This document shows, piece by piece, positions 32,737 to 32,914 of a DNA stretch of 32,914 nt (position 1 is the stretch's first letter; every line of letters begins with the position of its first letter). This DNA is from Streptomyces sp. SID14436. Lineage in GTDB: Bacteria; Actinomycetota; Actinomycetes; Streptomycetales; Streptomycetaceae. The translations under genes and the position numbers were made by a program. The stretch spans positions 1-32,914 of the forward strand of contig NZ_JAAGMD010000666.1 of assembly GCF_010548465.1 (NCBI RefSeq). Direction: 5' to 3'. The notes below the pieces were generated by a model. It made no database searches and was not told where the DNA came from. It saw only the letters and a program-made list of their open reading frames with translations.

Positions 32737-32914
32737 TCACGTCCCCCGTACGGATCCTCGTGGCCACCGCCGTCCCCGCCGAGCGGGACGCGGTGGCCCG
32801 GGCGTTCCCGGGGCCGGTGCGCGGGACGCCCGTGCCCGGCGCGGCCGTGCAGGCGGTCGACGGCGGACCGGACCTGCTCGCGGCCGGGGTCGGTCCGGCC
32901 CTGGCGGCCGCCTC
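32733..32914 (+). CDS. mqnB: Futalosine hydrolase, N-terminal part (3' truncated)
   Basis: The visible 60 residues include TSPVRILVATAVPAERDAVARAF and GPDLLAAGVGPALAAA, the first strands and nucleoside-binding start of an MTA/SAH-type nucleosidase of the futalosine class, which splits futalosine in the alternative menaquinone pathway. The frame has no ATG, GTG or TTG that retains the first strand: CTG at 32733 is 4-5 nt after an AAGAAGGA RBS and overlaps the lipoprotein stop. The only GTG, at 32760, would remove that strand. CTG initiation is therefore the best guess. The 3' end lies outside the window. Confidence 0.7.
   Translation, partial: MITSPVRILVATAVPAERDAVARAFPGPVRGTPVPGAAVQAVDGGPDLLAAGVGPALAAA

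Overview
The window is high-GC actinobacterial DNA. The gene families, the GTG and TTG starts, the leaderless promoters, and the conservon, WhiJ-type and DUF397 genes all point to a Streptomyces chromosome. I see no rRNA or tRNA gene, CRISPR array, insertion sequence or prophage.

Layout. (1) 1-4279: the end of a conservon, running from the tail of a sensor-kinase-like CvnA through CvnB (roadblock), CvnC (DUF742) and CvnD (small GTPase) to two cytochrome P450s. All junctions overlap by 4 bases or more. The first P450 is CYP157-like and lacks the K-helix ExxR motif; the second is a canonical CYP154-like enzyme. (2) 4377-14328: serC; a DrrAB-type ABC exporter with a divergent TetR gene; a secreted beta-propeller-like protein; an SGNH-like hydrolase; an Uma2 nuclease relic; an aldo/keto reductase; a 29-residue membrane microprotein; thpR; and a MarR regulator followed by an MFS exporter. 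(3) 14478-23538: a ribbon-helix-helix regulator behind a 20-bp perfect palindrome, an AzgA-type purine permease divergent from a DUF2530 membrane protein, a CtpE-like P-type ATPase, a secreted beta-sandwich protein, and a 1053-residue protein with a sacsin/Hsp90-like ATPase domain. (4) 24045-26485: a LytM-type M23 peptidase behind a long structured leader, then a WhiJ-type triad (XRE/DUF5753 regulator, DUF397 protein, divergent RsbW-like ATPase).

(5) 26738-29490 is a decaying accessory island and the most unusual part. It holds a winged-helix gene joined out of frame by an apparent internal deletion, a DUF6247-type putative antitoxin, a toxin-like partner broken by one extra G in a G-run, and an intact PD-(D/E)XK-like gene. 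After these comes a roughly 90%-identical but truncated second copy of the antitoxin gene (TAG at codon 4), fused to a remnant of the 3' end of the PD-(D/E)XK gene. This reads as tandem duplication of a multi-gene module followed by deletion. (6) 29491-32914: a DUF3027 protein, a divergent MFS protein, a small lipoprotein, and the start of a futalosine hydrolase (mqnB), which appears to lack any ATG, GTG or TTG start.

A recurrent regulatory theme is leaderless transcription. At least eight genes have a TANNNT-like -10 element ending 6-8 nt before the start codon and no Shine-Dalgarno sequence. Candidate autoregulatory operators lie beside the TetR, MarR, ribbon-helix-helix and WhiJ-type genes. 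Family names come from recognising conserved motifs by eye; no database search was run.
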